A stretch of 64,000 nucleotides of DNA from Brugia malayi (Eukaryota > Nematoda > Chromadorea > Rhabditida > Onchocercidae), in the NCBI RefSeq assembly GCF_000002995.4, contig NW_025062475.1, forward strand, positions 7,940,187-8,004,186, written 5' to 3'. The notes under the pieces were generated by a model. That model worked only from the letters and a program-made list of their open reading frames with translations, was not told where the DNA came from and did not search any database. Shown here piece after piece: positions 38,601 to 54,452 of this stretch; the stretch's first letter is position 1, and the number at the start of each line of letters is the position of its first letter. The position numbers were made by a program, and so were the translations under genes.

Positions 38601-40001
38601 TTTTTGGCATATGAGATTATTGGAAATACATTTCTTCTAATGAGATATTCGAGATAATTTGAAATTTCAGAAGTAAAGAATTTTTTTTTGAAAAGAGCTG
38701 AAATTGTTTGGCAAGAAAATTTGTTGTAATAAAAAACGCATTGACAGAATAAATAAAGCATCAGCTAAAATCCGAATTTTGGTGAAAAAAATGCGACAGT
38801 AATTATCTCAAAACGATCAAATGGAATGTTCTAAGTATTCAATAATAATAATGGTTAATGAGCTAAGAAAGAATGAAAGTAATGATATCAAGCCTGATAT
38901 TATAGATTATCGATATAAAAGTTTTTAAATATTCTTGACCGGATGCAAGATATTTTATGATAATCATCCTTCTTAAAGTTCTTTTTCTTTTCGATAAATT
39001 TTTTTAATTTAAATTTGATAAGCAAAGTGCAGAAACTAAATAACTGAGTAAATTTTGAAAAATAAATTTTCATTTGTTATAAATGATTTATAGAAAACGA
39101 TTCATTATCAAGATATTCAACAACTTCTCTAGCAATTTTATCAGATTTTCATTGGTAAACAGAATGGGATGGTTTTTGACCAGTTAGTTTTCACATTTGT
39201 AAAATTTCAATCCATTCAAAGAATTTTTGTTGTATGTTAACTATTCAAAGAATAATCAACATACAACAAAAGGCACAATTACTTCGAAATTTGGATCTTT
39301 CAAATATTTAAATGATAAAAAAAGATAATTATATTATTGGAACAAATAATTGTCAAAGTCCCAGAAGACCAGCATATTTAGAGAATGATATTTTAAGGAA
39401 ATTTCAGTGATATGACTCAGCAGGACTTTTAAATTCAAAATAAATATGAAAATGTTAGGCGTAAAAGTAAATTAACATTCTTCAAGTAAGTAATTCCTAT
39501 AAATGTAATTACTATAAATGCTAGTAAGTAACAAAATAAAATAATTTGGAGAGAAACGAGTAACACTATTTTATATGGAATGAGAAATGTAAGAATGATG
39601 GGGGTTCAAATCGGAGCAGTAGTGTAGTAAGTGATTTGCAAAGCTTAATATTGAAGGTTGTTTTTTTTTTATTTTTGTCAAGAATAAATTTGTTAACACA
39701 ACTGTGGAAGAATCAAAAAGAATTCGATTGTAAAGGTCGAAAAATTCGGCATCACCTTTTTGTTAATTAAAAATAATTTTCTACTTTAATTTAAATGCAT
39801 TTTTAACAAATTTGCATGTTAAATATTTCATTATTTATAAGAATTGATAAGGTCACTGCAGTTTTCATGCTGGTATTAAGCAGTTTGGTCGTTATATTTT
39901 TTTCGTTCGATTAAGTAGCGATTTTAAATTAGAAGCAAAAGAATCAAAAATTATGATAAGTTTAACTTCGAGATGAAGATTCTAATGGATGAAATTAAAG
40001 G
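35645..40001. other. Long AT-rich intergenic region
   Basis: About 4.4 kb separating the minus-strand cluster from plus-strand genes. Nothing convincing was found, apart from one possible isolated first exon at 37720-37804 (+). It contains poly-T/A runs and many stops. Promoters for the minus-strand cluster (at its right end) and for the small membrane gene (at its left) are expected within it. Confidence 0.4.
37720..37804 (+). other. Possible isolated coding exon
   Basis: From ATG at 37720, 28 codons of non-repetitive, hydrophilic sequence (starting MNGAGQEREAAKLVDSQ) run to a good GTAAGC donor in phase 1. The next fitting acceptor (AATTTCAG near 38038) would give only about five more residues and a stop. 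It may be a tiny protein, a first exon whose partner I did not find, or chance. Confidence 0.15.
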
Positions 40002-41347
40002 ATGAAAAATGAGATGCGGACCACTGTGATGGTATCAGTAGTATTGGTCGGAGTGTTAGCTCTAGCTGGAATTATCAGTTGTATGATAATAAAACGTCGA
40101 AGGAAGGGAATGGAAGGAATAGAAGCGGTTAGCCATTTTAAAGTTTTTTTTATCCATTTTATGTTTTATTAAATGAAAATTAATAGCATATGTATTGATT
40201 TCTTTCATCTATGATTATAAATTTCATTAAGTAAATACTTGTTTGTGTTAACATAACAGCGAACATTATTTATTGCAACTAATTTGGTTTACACTATATT
40301 AATGAAGGCCTTTTTAGATACAGAGATGTGAAGCATTGCAGAAATATCTTGAAACGGGTGTTGAAATTGTAATGTTTATCATTTTTTAAAGCCATTTTAA
40401 ATCTTGTAAAATAAATTTGAAATTTGAAAGTCAAAATTTTGCAATGATATGAATGAATTATTCAGGATCAAGGAACGATGAATGTAAATGTGGACCCTAG
40501 AATGCGCCAAAAATTAATGTCAACAAGGTCACGTCACCGAAAAGAACGTATCAGTCTGCCTTTAAATTCGAGAAGGTTAAACTGAAGTTGAAGTTGAATT
40601 AAAAGCATCTTCTACTTATCATTTAACTTTATCACTTCTTTTGCACAAGTACTTTACTCTTTTTAGATTTCGATTCAGCAAATTTCAAAGTTCGGGACAA
40701 CAAAGCACTAATATTAATGTCAATAATGAAATAGGTTTGTCCGTTTTCATAAGTGAACCCTATTTCTAGCTATTTTAAATCAGGCTGTTTCTTGACAATT
40801 ACCTTGAATCTAGAGTTAACCGAGACTTCTATATTCACATTTTGAGAAATTTTTCATACAAAATAAATTATGCCAACAGTATCAACAACTTCTGATGCTG
40901 ATAATTTGACATGTCGCTTTGTTGATAGTTCACTTCGAATGAAATGATTTCAAATAAGTGCTTCAGACAATCTGTCGGAAAATAAGTGTTGAGCGAAGTT
41001 AAAAATGAATAACAGTAGTTCTTCATGAACTAGAATAGATTCAGTTGGTGACCTTTTTGTCGGCATATCTTTAATCCTTTCATTATATCATACTTTACAA
41101 TACTGACATAAATAATATGTAAGGAAATCCGACATAAAAATTGAGATAAGCAATGTTTTTGTACATCTTATTACATTCTTAAAAAAACTTAGAAAAACAT
41201 TATTAAATTCGAGTTGATATGAGAAGTATATTGACTGGATTTGTGATAAGATTAAATTTTAAATTTGTGATAGGATTAATTTTTTTTCAAACATTTTCAG
41301 TGATGCGTACTATTATCCAAAAAATGGTACTCTCTGCAAAAATATGA
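40002..41347 (+). CDS. Candidate small single-pass membrane protein
   Basis: Five exons are proposed: 40002-40127, 40318-40368, 40466-40575, 40667-40734 and 41301-41347. All have GT-AG ends, and the acceptors are TTTTTAG, TTCAG, TTTTTAG and ATTTTCAG. The product is about 133 residues. The N-terminus MKNEMRTTVMVSVVLVGVLA begins a hydrophobic span (about residues 7-30), followed by an IKRRRKG stop-transfer cluster. The rest is a hydrophilic, basic, probably cytoplasmic tail with Ser/Arg-rich segments. If exon 4 is read through instead, the protein stops at 40769 (129 aa). An in-frame TAA precedes the ATG. Codons look coding-like in each exon, but no family is recognised, so the model rests on phase and splice consistency only. 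Confidence 0.4.
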
Positions 41348-44641
<3,294 letters not shown>

Positions 44642-47600
44642 ATGTTTATTCGTCGTTCACTGCTTATATTTCATCGACGCAAACTACGTGCACTACTTTT
44701 TGCATTCCTGTTTATCCTGGCTTTCTTAATATGTTGGAGTTTGCTAACGATTACTATCCTAATAGTACAGGACAAGGTTAGCTATTTCAAATTGCATTTT
44801 AAATAAATCATTTGATTTGTTCTGGTCGGATTTGAATGTTTCGTAAAAAAAGCAAATAGAAGTAAAAAGAACAGACATTTTTTTCAATTCCATTTATTTC
44901 TGTGAACATCTAAACTATTGGTGGTTTACCATCTTTTCAGAGATAATGTTTTATCTTATCCGGCATAGTCTATATTTAGGTAACATGCTTTCGAATGTTA
45001 CATTTACTATTCTGGAGAAAAAAAGATCTTAATTTATTTAATTAAATTTCACAAAACATGTTTTTCAACCATTGAACAATTGCTATTTTTAATGGTCAGC
45101 AAAGTTCAAACTTTTATTTTATTAATTTGATTTCAGGAAGTTTAATTTAATTTCAATTTTTTTTTTGTTGGATTTATTAACCGCATTAAGCTTTATTAAT
45201 TTTACTAACTTGTTTTTTCATTAACAGTAGAAGTTGAAATAATTGCACAAGTATGACGAACTGGAACAAACCAGTATTTACTTTGGCAGTGCTATTTCTG
45301 AACACAAAAATTAAAAAGTTGAAGGTTGTATAAAAGTAACAGAAATAAATATATATTTAAAGGGCACATCCTTGAATTACAATAAATTTGGGGCGATATT
45401 CCATGATAATTTAATCGAATAAAAAATCAACCTGTGTGTCTCTGTAAAATTATCTCTATTCACTTTTGTGTTTTGAAATTTGATACAAATTTTGTGCCCC
45501 AAAATTTCAAATTGCTTTATAAGAACCGATAGTTCTTATTAACATGTAATGTGAAATAATTTTATTAAGGAATTTGTATGTACTCCATCAATAAAAGAGA
45601 ATGTTCGGATAGATAAAAGAAGTTTGTTAATTTGAAAAAATGCATCATTTTTAAAAATAATATTGACTTCTCTATGCTGCAGAATTGTTTTTCTTTTTAC
45701 TTGATATGTCAACTGCTTTAGATTACCGATTATACAGATAATGTATTCACGGATAGAAATTCGTATTTGAGTCAAGGAATACAAATAGTTGTTGGCCACT
45801 ACAACGGAAATCTTGCCAAGGATAAACTTTCTAATTTAACTGCTGGCAAGTTTCTACTGAATTTCGATGATGTCTTTTGCAGTGTATTAGTAATATTAGT
45901 CCTTGGCTTATTTATATGTCCCAGTGTCTATGTCTTACAAAAGATTTCAAATTATTTTTAAGCATGTCAAAAATTAAATTAAAATAAAGAATCGATTATT
46001 GATTTTCCAGAGCAATTGAATGCAAATAATTATTCGCCAATTACTGGTGCTGGAGAGGATGGTCGACCTGTTAGATTAAGTGAAGAGGATGAGCGTCTTT
46101 CCGAAGACACCTTTGTAATTAATCAGGTGTTTAGCTTTTTTTAAATCATTGATATGAATAAAAAATTTTCGTTATCAGTAAGATGTTTGTGTTTGAAGTT
46201 CTAAAATTGCGCAATAGTCATTAGAGAGTTCATACGAGAGTGATGCATCCGTTATCAGAATACTAACAGAATCATTCAATTCATGCATATCAATATCATA
46301 TTTCAGTTCAGTTTGGTAGTAAGTGATCGAATAGCTCTAAATCGATCTTTACCTGACATTCGTAAGCATCAATGCCGAACCAAAACCTATTTGCGTATGT
46401 GAAAATTTTATCGTTTGTTATCAATTTCCTATTAAAAGAATTAAATTATACTAATTTCAGCTTCTTCGGAATTACCTACTACCAGTGTCATCATTGTTTA
46501 TCACAATGAAGCGTTTTCGACATTGATGCGTACCGTCATGTCCGTTATTCAAAGATCACCACGTGAAAACTTGAAAGAAATTATTTTGGTGGATGATTTT
46601 AGCACAAGAAGTAACTTTTCAACTTACGCGAAATGTTTGATGTGTAAATTTTGAATGCGCTTAATGAAGTGATGAATGCAAAGTTTGAGATAAAATATTT
46701 TGTTTTAAAATTATTGGTACTGGATTCGTTTTTTAGCGTTTTTGAAAGTTGAATTAGAGAAATTCGTTGCTCAGTTGGGTACTCGTATCAAAATAATTCG
46801 AGCGAATGAACGCGTCGGTTTGATAAGGGCCCGCCTGATGGGTGCTAATGAAGCAGAAGGAGATGTGTTAACTTTTCTGGATTCTCACTGTGAATGTACC
46901 AAAGGATGGATGGAGCCACTGTTGGCACGGATTAAAGAAAACAGGTAATTATTTGAAATAATGGATGTTTTGGTTTTCTACTAAGAAATAAAAGAGAATC
47001 AAAATAGGTAAAAACATGAGCAAAAGATCTATTGCAGTTGTTGTTTAAAAATTTTCATGGTACTTACAGAAAAGCAGTAGTTTGTCCTGTGATTGACATT
47101 ATCAACGATCGAACATTTGCATATCAGAAAAGTATCGAGCTATTTCGCGGTGGTTTCAATTGGAATCTACAATTCCGGTGGTATGCTCTACCATCGGAAA
47201 TGATAAAATCACGGAGTGACGATCCTACGAAACCGATCATGTTGGTGCTTTTATTTTGAAAGCAATCATGTTTTGAGATTTCAGAACGATGTCTAGAACC
47301 TGACAAATTCTTTTTTACAATGAATCAGTGTGTTACTTCGGTTCCTGATTAAAAATGTCTTAGTTAATATTCTTTCATTAAATTATATCATTCTTCAAAG
47401 AATATGAACAATGAAGTTACAGTTCTCCAACGATGGCTGGTGGATTGTTTAGCATCGATCGGAAATATTTCGAAGAAATTGGTACTTATGATCACGAAAT
47501 GGACATATGGGGTGGCGAGAATATTGAGATATCCTTGAGAGTTTGTTTTAAAGTTTCATTTCAGAAAATGGTGAATTGGATTATCTTGAAATTAAATGAA

Positions 47601-50270
47601 ATTACTTGATATGCTGTAAAGTTTATGTGATGTATTGCAGAAATTTGGCATATGTTGGCTCTTTTATTAAAACGATACCAAGACATTAACCAATTCCACT
47701 TACGACGCGCGTGCTACAAATTTAAACTTATTTTTTCAAATGGCGTGATTCATAGTGCACTTATTTATGAAAGATGATATATGTCAGTTAAAATTATTAA
47801 AAAAAAAATTGTTTCTTGGTTTGGCAATGTGGTGGACGAGTCGAGATTCTTCCTTGTTCGCATGTGGGTCATGTCTTTCGCCGGACTTCTCCTCACGATT
47901 TTCCTGGTCGCAAATCAGGAACTATTTTGAACAGTAATCTATTGAGAGTGGCAGAAGTTTGGATGGATGAGTGGAAATTTCATTTTTACAGAACTGCACC
48001 GCGTAGGTTTGGTTGCGTCGTTGTAAAGGAATACAAAATTAATTTGCGATAGTTTTATGCGAAGATGACTGCTGTATCATCGAAGTAACTCGTCTTTTCA
48101 TTCATGAAATTTCAGACAAATGAAGTGTTTCTATTTTTTTAAGTGAAATGATTACTAAATAACGAAACCAATTTCAGAAGCTTATAAAATGCGTGAAACT
48201 GTTGATGTAAGTGATCGTGTAGAACTCCGAAAACGTTTGCACTGTAAAAGTTTTAAATGGTTTCTCGATAATGTGTGGAAAGATCATTTTTTACCACAAC
48301 CGGGAAGTGCTTTTGGGAGGGTTCGTTTTAGTTGCGAATTTTTCTTTTTGATAAGCTCTTCCTGACATTTTCACCGATATTATCTTAAAATGATGGGAAA
48401 GCCTTACCAAAACCTTCGAAAATATAGATAGAATTAGTGTCAGGATATTCGATACATGTTTAGTTAATGATTACAATAAGTCTTTTTAATATAAATCTTT
48501 TTAATCGTAATTATTAATTCAGGTCCAACTAATAATCTGCAGGTTCAAATAAATAAATTAACTTTTAATTAGACGTACTCACCTAATAACAGTGAGTACC
48601 TTTGCTTTAGGTAATTCATTCAAGATCGCAGATTGGAGGTATGAATGGGTGTTTACATTGGACGGTGCCATTGGGCGAGAGTATGAGAGTAGCAGCGATG
48701 CATAATTGTTCTGCACCTGACAGTTTCGATCGTACTGAGGTATGCAAATTTTTTTCTAATTTCAGATTTCGCATAGCACTTCAAGAAATTGTTTGGTAGC
48801 TCGAACTGGTGAACCTGGCTCCAAGCAAACTAGTATTATGATGGCTCGTTGCACATTGGGCTTTGACTTGTGGCAGGTGATCATTTCAATCATCAGGTGA
48901 TAAATAACCATGTCTTGTATTTTCTAATTGCAAATAAATAAATCGATTTCTGGTGATATGTTGCAAATTTTTTAGCTTTGGTTATTTACTGAGGAAGGAC
49001 AAATGAAAACAGACGATCATCTATGCCTTAGTGCATATCAGCCAATACAAGAACCACGAAATTGGAAAATTCAACTGAAAGAATGTGGTCAGTATGAATC
49101 AGAGTACTGGGACTATAATTTTCACGTCAGTTTTGAATACAATTATTTACTTAAGGAAATTGTCAGTTAGACACAAATTCTATTTATTTTCATGATTTTT
49201 TGGTCATAAGTCAAATTAGGATATACTAAGTGACTTCGCCCTACATAATAATGATTTAGACTTGCAAGTAAAATTAAAGAACATGAATATCTAAATAGGA
49301 AACAAGAATCAAATCTAGAAAAGCAACTTGATAAAAACAAATATTTTAACTCTGGCGCAGAAGTTTTTGATTAATAAACATCTTTGGTCTTTTGTTACTT
49401 CCGGTCTACGCAAATATTTTTGAAAAATATTTCCATCATTTTTCTAATATTTTCAGAGGAAATCATTCTACCATCGTGAAAGTGGATTATGTTTAGATCA
49501 GCCATTCGAAGATCCTAATGATTACCATGCGTTACATGTTTTGAAACCTACGCTAAGCAGATGTACACGTGGCGAATTGAATCAGGTAAATTTATTCCAC
49601 TAAAAAAATTTTTAAACCATTCAAAAATGCTAGTAATAATCAAGTGAAAGAGTTAACACTGCTCATTAGAACGGGAAAGTAAGTTTTAAAGATGTTCTTT
49701 AGTAAAGAAGCAAAAGCCACTAACAAGATCTAAAAAGGAGAACAAAAAACAGGAGTTCGTACTTAAAAATGTTAAGAAAAACCAATGATTTTCAAATAAT
49801 TTCGCATTCTTAACGAAAACCGAAATATTGAAAAGACTATTCAAGCACTTTTAATTATCAACCCAAATCTAATAGACTTATTTCTTTTCAAAATACAATT
49901 CTAAAATTAGACCCACAATAGGAAGAATAATAAGTTGAAAAATAAAAATTGACCGATATACATCTACAAAACTATGAAAACGATGACGGTGGCAAGTATT
50001 ATAGGAAGAAGTAAAAGTGAATCCAAGTTGAAAGCAAAAGAGATTAAATTAGCTCTGAGATAATGGACATTCAAAATAGAGATTTGGAGTCAAAATAAAT
50101 AGCATAATAAACAATGCGAATTATTAACGCCACTTTTTGAGAAGTAACGCCACTTCTTTAGGTTAATCTTTATTATTTGAATGTATTTTTACTAATTTTA
50201 CATTTTACAGCAGTGGATATTAAATGAAGTGCGGTGGTTGTCAAACAATGTCGTTTCTTCGTTGAACTGA
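44642..50270 (+). CDS. Polypeptide N-acetylgalactosaminyltransferase (ppGalNAc-T)
   Basis: These Golgi type II enzymes start mucin-type O-glycosylation by moving GalNAc from UDP-GalNAc to Ser/Thr. Fifteen exons give 671 aa (family about 550-650): 44642-44776, 45722-45845, 46011-46126, 46307-46394, 46461-46610, 46737-46944, 47070-47240, 47423-47540, 47819-48002, 48178-48320, 48611-48739, 48766-48876, 48976-49125, 49457-49585 and 50211-50270. Residues 1-18 are basic; about 19-42 form the signal anchor. The catalytic domain shows [40 protein letters not shown], Asp253-Ser-His255 (Mn-binding DxH), [31 protein letters not shown] and VWQCGG...[11 protein letters not shown]-terminal ricin-type lectin domain follows (SRNCLVA, LCLD). 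Odd points: a possible GC donor after exon 2, no AG before exon 9, and a 26-bp intron before exon 12. Subfamily not assigned. Confidence 0.9.
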
Positions 50271-52027
50271 TCACTTATATTCAATTATAAGACCTTTAAC
50301 ACTTTATACCAAAATTCATATTTTTTGCCTAGTAGTTTTGAATATTTCTTTCATCTTATCAAGTTTCACAGCACTTTGGAATTCCAAACTGAATTTCAGA
50401 TTTGCTATTCAGTAAAAAATATTTTGATTTTGCAGTACATTTTCATTATATTAATACAAATATTTTGATATTGTGGCTATCAATTTCTCTACTGCCACCA
50501 GACGCCTTATTTTCTCTTTTTCATTATGTAAAATTCCTTCGATTTATTTTCCTCACTACTAATTTAATTATTGCTTATAAACTAATTGTTTATATACTTT
50601 AGAGCTTGATTTGTAATTTAATAGTTGTTATTCCAAAAATGGTGACACATGGCAAACTTTTTCTTTCTTATTGCTCCTTGTCTATTCTTTGTGTTGCAGA
50701 AAATTTTGCATTTGGTGGATTATGATATGCTTTACTCTGAATTTGCCATTACTTCGAACAGCTTTCTTTTGACATATTTTAGGTTGCAAGTTTCTTGTCT
50801 TATCCTTATTAGAATTTAACTTTTGTAAGTAACTGAAAGAATTGAGTCTTTCATAAGATTTTACATTTGATGACACCTAAATCAGCTGTTGTCAGATAGA
50901 ATAGGAAGTATTAAGGTTTATAGCCCAGATATGTCTTAACCAGATTACTTATTTCAATACAACTGAACATTGATAATGAGAAAATAAGGATAAGACTTTA
51001 TTGTGTGATATTTCATCTTAATTATTGATTACACGAACTTAAATTTTTGTTTGTACAAGTCAGGAACAAATAAATGTTACCTTTGTTTTTATCATAAAAC
51101 TCTCTTTATTAATAAAATGAGAAGCAACGAAATTTAACCTATATGATTGAGGCTATGACCAAAAAGCTTATAAACCAGAAGATCAAATAAAGCAAAACTT
51201 GCATATTATCTTCTATTAACGGTGACTTTTTTACTTCCTTCAGTAATAATTACAAATATTACTCGAGCTACTGGGTTCTTTCCAAAATAATCAATCATTC
51301 AAGCTTTGATTTAAAATGATCAAATTATTCTTCCAATTAACTCTAACATTTATTACGTAGCGGAGCATTTTCCGTTTCTGCTTCCTGGAACCTTTTTAGA
51401 AAGAATTCACTTTCACCTTTTGTAACAGAAAACAATTATAAAATTGATTATGATTCACAGTTTGAAACGGAAATTGGAGTTCTTTGCGCTTAAAACATAT
51501 TCGTTTTTACATTATTTTTTATCTTTTGAAATCTCTTTTTTTCCATTTAGTTTCTGCAAATTGCAAAAATAGAGAATTCTAGAGAAATTAAAGATATGTA
51601 CTCCAGTAGTATTGAAAAGATAAAGTTAAATATTAGCTACAACTTAACCTAAAAATTACGAGGAATAATACATGCTAACATCGCCACGTTACTCATATTA
51701 CAACGTAAATCTACAATTGTTAGTGGTAGATATTCTGAAAAATTTGCTTTCTTATGAAGAGTGTATATTCTTCCTTGTTGTCATACGTTAACTCAAATAA
51801 TTTTTGTTAACATTTCAATGACAATTCCAAAATTTATCAATTTATGAAAATGATTATTCATAGATTATTCTTCTTCTCATTACTCAATTATTTCGAAGAC
51901 AATTCAATCATAGTAGCATATGATTGACTTCATTATGATTAGCTGATCAGTGCTGATTAAATAAGCCTATGCTTAGAAATAGTTAAGTAAACAAATAAAT
52001 CTATTCTTGCATTTGTTTGCAATGCAG
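50271..52027. other. Intergenic, no gene seen
   Basis: AT-rich DNA downstream of the GalNAc-transferase. ORFs at 50402-50602 (+) and 50682-50876 (-) are short, low-complexity and without splice support. The GalNAc-transferase 3' UTR should lie in the first few hundred bases. Confidence 0.5.
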
Positions 52028-52042
52028 TGTAGAGCACCACCA

Positions 52043-53279
52043 ATGGTTATTTATACACAGCAAAAATTCACTATGGCGTAAGTAAATCCGGAAATACCAA
52101 AATGTATACATTAATTACGGTACATGATTGTGATTACAATAAATTTGATTTGATTTTATATTAGTTTGGACTAATTTAGACTACGAGTTTGATTTGATAA
52201 TCTTAGGCTATCCCAACATTCATTAACAATAGTGTTCCTACTTGATGTTCGAAGGATTGTTAGAAATATAAAATAACAAAATATGTCAACCACATGAAAT
52301 AAATTAAATTCTTCGCAAGAAATACGTTCACTATAAATTCAAAATGAAGTCATCTATTTGATGCTTCTACATCCGAAACATCAAAATCAGAAAACAGTCA
52401 TCTGTTACAGAATGCATTGAATATTTCCGAAATTTCAGATTTAGAACATTATGTTCGATATTGTTATGCAACTAATTTAATTTATTCAGCACTGACAATG
52501 ATTTCTGTGCAGGATATGTAAATATCTCGACAACAACAATTCGCAATTTAGATTGATACCTAAGCTTAGTTTGCTTTTTGAGATTTTGAAGTGCAAGTAT
52601 AGTAGCGAGAGGTGAGACAAGAGCAAGTAATAGGATCATATGAATGGAATTTCAATATTCTGCAATTTCAGCTCTGTGAATGCACTATAATTGCTCCTTT
52701 TACTTCCTTTTTAGCGTTTATCTTGGCAGGAAGTCATCATTAAAGCGTAAGTTACTCAAAATAAATTCTTAAATGATAATTAATATTGCAAAGGTAGAAT
52801 ACAAATTTGTTTTTAAGCTTTAATGTGAAACTGCAAATATCAATAATTAAGAACAAATTACTTAGAGATCACAAATAATATTCATAACTCACTACTTTCA
52901 CTAGTACATAATGCCTAAAAATATAATTATCGACCGATTTATCGTCCTTTGTTCATAGTGTAATACCTTGTTGCTTTCCTTATTCTACCATATGAAATAT
53001 GCTTCAGCAGTAACACCCATTAGAAATCTTTGAATTGAACTTCTGAAAGAGTGTAACTTTTGGACTGGGGCTTCTTCATCATTATCAATTAACATCCATC
53101 GTTTCCACTTCAAATTAAAATTGTTTCACAACAGCACCGAGATTAAAGTGAAGTAAAGCAGAAAATCGATCGATAGATACACATTCTAATAATTTATAGC
53201 TTTGAAGGCTCTAGCGAAATATGCTGGAGAAAAGATTTCTGGTAGAGTTAATTTAAAAAAACATATCAGAAATATTTAA
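52043..53279 (+). CDS. Candidate small basic protein, 48 aa
   Basis: Three small exons, 52043-52077, 52715-52746 and 53200-53279, join in frame (phases 2 and 1). Signals are good: TGCAATGCAG acceptor before the first, GTAAGT donors after the first two, CTTTTTAG and AATTTATAG acceptors. The 48-residue product is strongly basic (MVIYTQQKFTM, then VYLGRKSSLK, then LKALAKYAGEKISGRVNL, ending HIRNI). The upstream acceptor at 52027 is 15 nt before the ATG, as expected for SL trans-splicing. It ends 77 bp from the convergent gene at 53357-54452. No family is recognised, and chance assembly of short exons is possible. Confidence 0.3.
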
Positions 53280-53356
53280 ATTATCTAACATTCAATTAAT
53301 CAATCATTTGCATAACTGAAATTTAATCAGCTATGGAATGAAAAAATGAATGAAAA

Positions 53357-54452
53357 TTAACTCTCACAAGAAAAGCACAAAAAACTAGTAGCAGTTGTAT
53401 TGGTAGTAGAAGGAGTATCAGTCCAATTATCTTGATCATTTGGAAAACAATTTAAATTAGGAAAAGCCCAATGGGCATACTTATTGCATAGATCTTTTCC
53501 GTACACATAAGCATGTTTGTTTTTATCCACCACTTCGTTGCCATTTCGATCATGCAGCGTTTTTCTACAACATAAACAAAGTACAGTCTTATCAATGAGT
53601 TGAGATTGAGATAGGTAAAGCGCCTGCAATATCATGTGATGCAACTGCTAGTTAAATTTGAAAACTAAATATACATGCTAACATCTACGCCTTTAATTTC
53701 ATTCTGGTGTCCCAAGTTAACTTAAAAAATTAGCTTAGAAGAAATTTAGAAAACTTAAAAGTTCGAATAAGGTTTCAAAGACAATACAATTAGCTTTAAA
53801 TTTAATCTCAATGATATATTTATATTGTGTCGAAAAAAGAAAAAAAAAACAACACTTACAAAATGACACTTGAATTTAGAGGTTTCGTGAAATCTATGAT
53901 TTGTAAAACAGACGAAGGTAAACTAGTCGACCTGCCAACAAACACTAGCGATTCTCGACTTGTTAATGGCTGGTCAGTTATTGGACTGGTACTTTTTGCT
54001 GTAGCGTTTCCTCAAAGGAGTAAGATATGAATTTGAAATAATAACTGCTGAACAGAAAATTTGTCTTCAGTCACTCACTATCCTGAACCCAGTGATGAGG
54101 TGATTGCATAACAGATAACGTAATGGACTTTTTTGAGAATTTCAACATCTTTTTGAAGTTTTTTGAAATCATACAGCTTACCGATGGAAGTAACGGCGTA
54201 TTTGCCACATGATATACAGTGATCAGCTCTATCAGGGACCTTCCACTGTTGCGAATTTTCCAGATGTTTGAAATCATGCATTGTTGATAAATCATTTAGC
54301 ATTAGCCATTCGGTGATACGGGCTCGAAGTTCACAAACAGACATCGAATTTGCAGTTGCCTCACCGATTGCTGGTTTCAGAGTTCGCAAAATCGAGCTGA
54401 GATCTTCTTTAGAAAGATTGAATATTGTGGTTGATGGTGACGATAGAGCCAT
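53357..54452 (-). CDS. Uncharacterised 240-aa protein with paired cysteines
   Basis: Three exons, 54452-54089, 54010-53860 and 53564-53357, give 240 residues. The start (MALSSPSTTIFNLSKEDL) directly follows a CTGCAG acceptor. Exon 1 looks helical with a SVCELRARITEWL segment and a CISCGKY CxxC pair, then a Lys-rich helix. Exon 2 is Ser/Thr-rich. Exon 3 (KTLHDRNGNEVVDKNKH...) carries two single Cys residues and ends with LCFSCES, a second CxxC. Donor 2 (GTAAGT) and acceptor 3 (TTATGTTGTAG) are strong. Donor 1 (GTTCAG) and acceptor 2 (CCTTTGAG) are weak but are the only phase-compatible pair I found. The CxxC pairs could bind zinc. There is no signal peptide or membrane span. The family is not recognised. 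Confidence 0.55.
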
